DNA of 5,371 nt, taken from the NCBI GenBank assembly GCA_021827225.1, contig JAKAXG010000356.1:1-5371 (forward strand), read 5' to 3'. The translations under genes were made by a program, and so were the position numbers. Each line of letters begins with the position of its first letter. The first letter of the stretch is position 1. The stretch is from Actinomycetes bacterium (lineage in GTDB: Bacteria > Actinomycetota > Acidimicrobiia > Acidimicrobiales > Palsa-688). The notes under the pieces are model-generated. The model had not been told where the DNA came from, ran no database searches, and worked only from the letters and a program-made list of their open reading frames with translations. Of this stretch, positions 5,260 through 5,371 are shown in pieces.

Positions 5260-5371
5260 ACAACGATCAACCTCTGTGGCCGCTCACGCCCGTAAGTGAT
5301 CTCCCGTCCCGCGCCCGGCGAGAAAGAGGAGTAAGGGGCGGGGTGGCGCGGAGGGCGGCATCGAGATCGGA
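5260..5371. other. Unassigned right end of the window
   Basis: I see no supportable gene. On the plus strand a purine run (AAAGAGGAG, to 5331) resembles a Shine-Dalgarno and is followed 11 nt later by GTG at 5343, but the nine bases-triplets after it include rare AGG and AGA codons, so a gene start is doubtful. On the minus strand a frame is open from the window edge to a TGA at 5269-5267 (35 codons), which could be the end of a convergent gene. The flanking sequence is needed to decide. Confidence 0.25.

Overview
This is a GC-rich stretch (strong G/C at third codon positions) with bacterial gene organisation. The order rpsL-rpsG-fusA, an S7 beginning MPRKGPAP and ending HYRW, a TTG start and few AT-rich promoter motifs point to an actinobacterium. 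I cannot place it further; a deep or uncultivated lineage is possible.

Left third (1-1415, minus strand): the start of the str operon, read right to left as rpsL (S12), rpsG (S7) and the first 107 codons of fusA (EF-G), which runs off the left edge. rpsL and rpsG are separated by 2 nt, and the ribosome binding site of rpsG is built into the last codons of rpsL. The same ten bases (GAGAGGTTAG) precede rpsL and support a TTG start that gives a normal-length S12. A 219-nt non-coding region upstream of rpsL must hold the operon promoter, but no convincing -35/-10 pair is visible.

Middle (1416-3517, minus strand): a two-gene unit, a GT4-type glycosyltransferase followed by a DMT/NIPA-like multi-pass membrane protein. 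They overlap by 4 nt (ATGA), so they are probably translationally coupled.

Right (3553-5198, plus strand): divergent from the glycosyltransferase across only 35 bp is a PIG-L/MshB-type zinc deacetylase. It is followed, after 119 nt, by a cation-dependent class I O-methyltransferase that looks leaderless. Glycosyltransferase plus PIG-L deacetylase is the chemistry of the first steps of mycothiol or GPI-type biosynthesis (add an N-acetylsugar, then deacetylate it). The glycosyltransferase lacks the recognisable MshA N-terminus, so the product here is unknown. The divergent gap holds a dyad, and an inverted repeat buries the GTG start of the deacetylase.

Right edge (5199-5371): a 22-bp sequence is repeated once at a 32-bp period directly after the methyltransferase stop. 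The second copy includes a 10-bp palindrome and leads into a 7-bp-stem GC hairpin. The last ~110 bases carry no gene I can support.

I did not find a clear new system. The observations most worth following are the divergent glycosyltransferase/deacetylase pair and the repeat-palindrome block after the methyltransferase.
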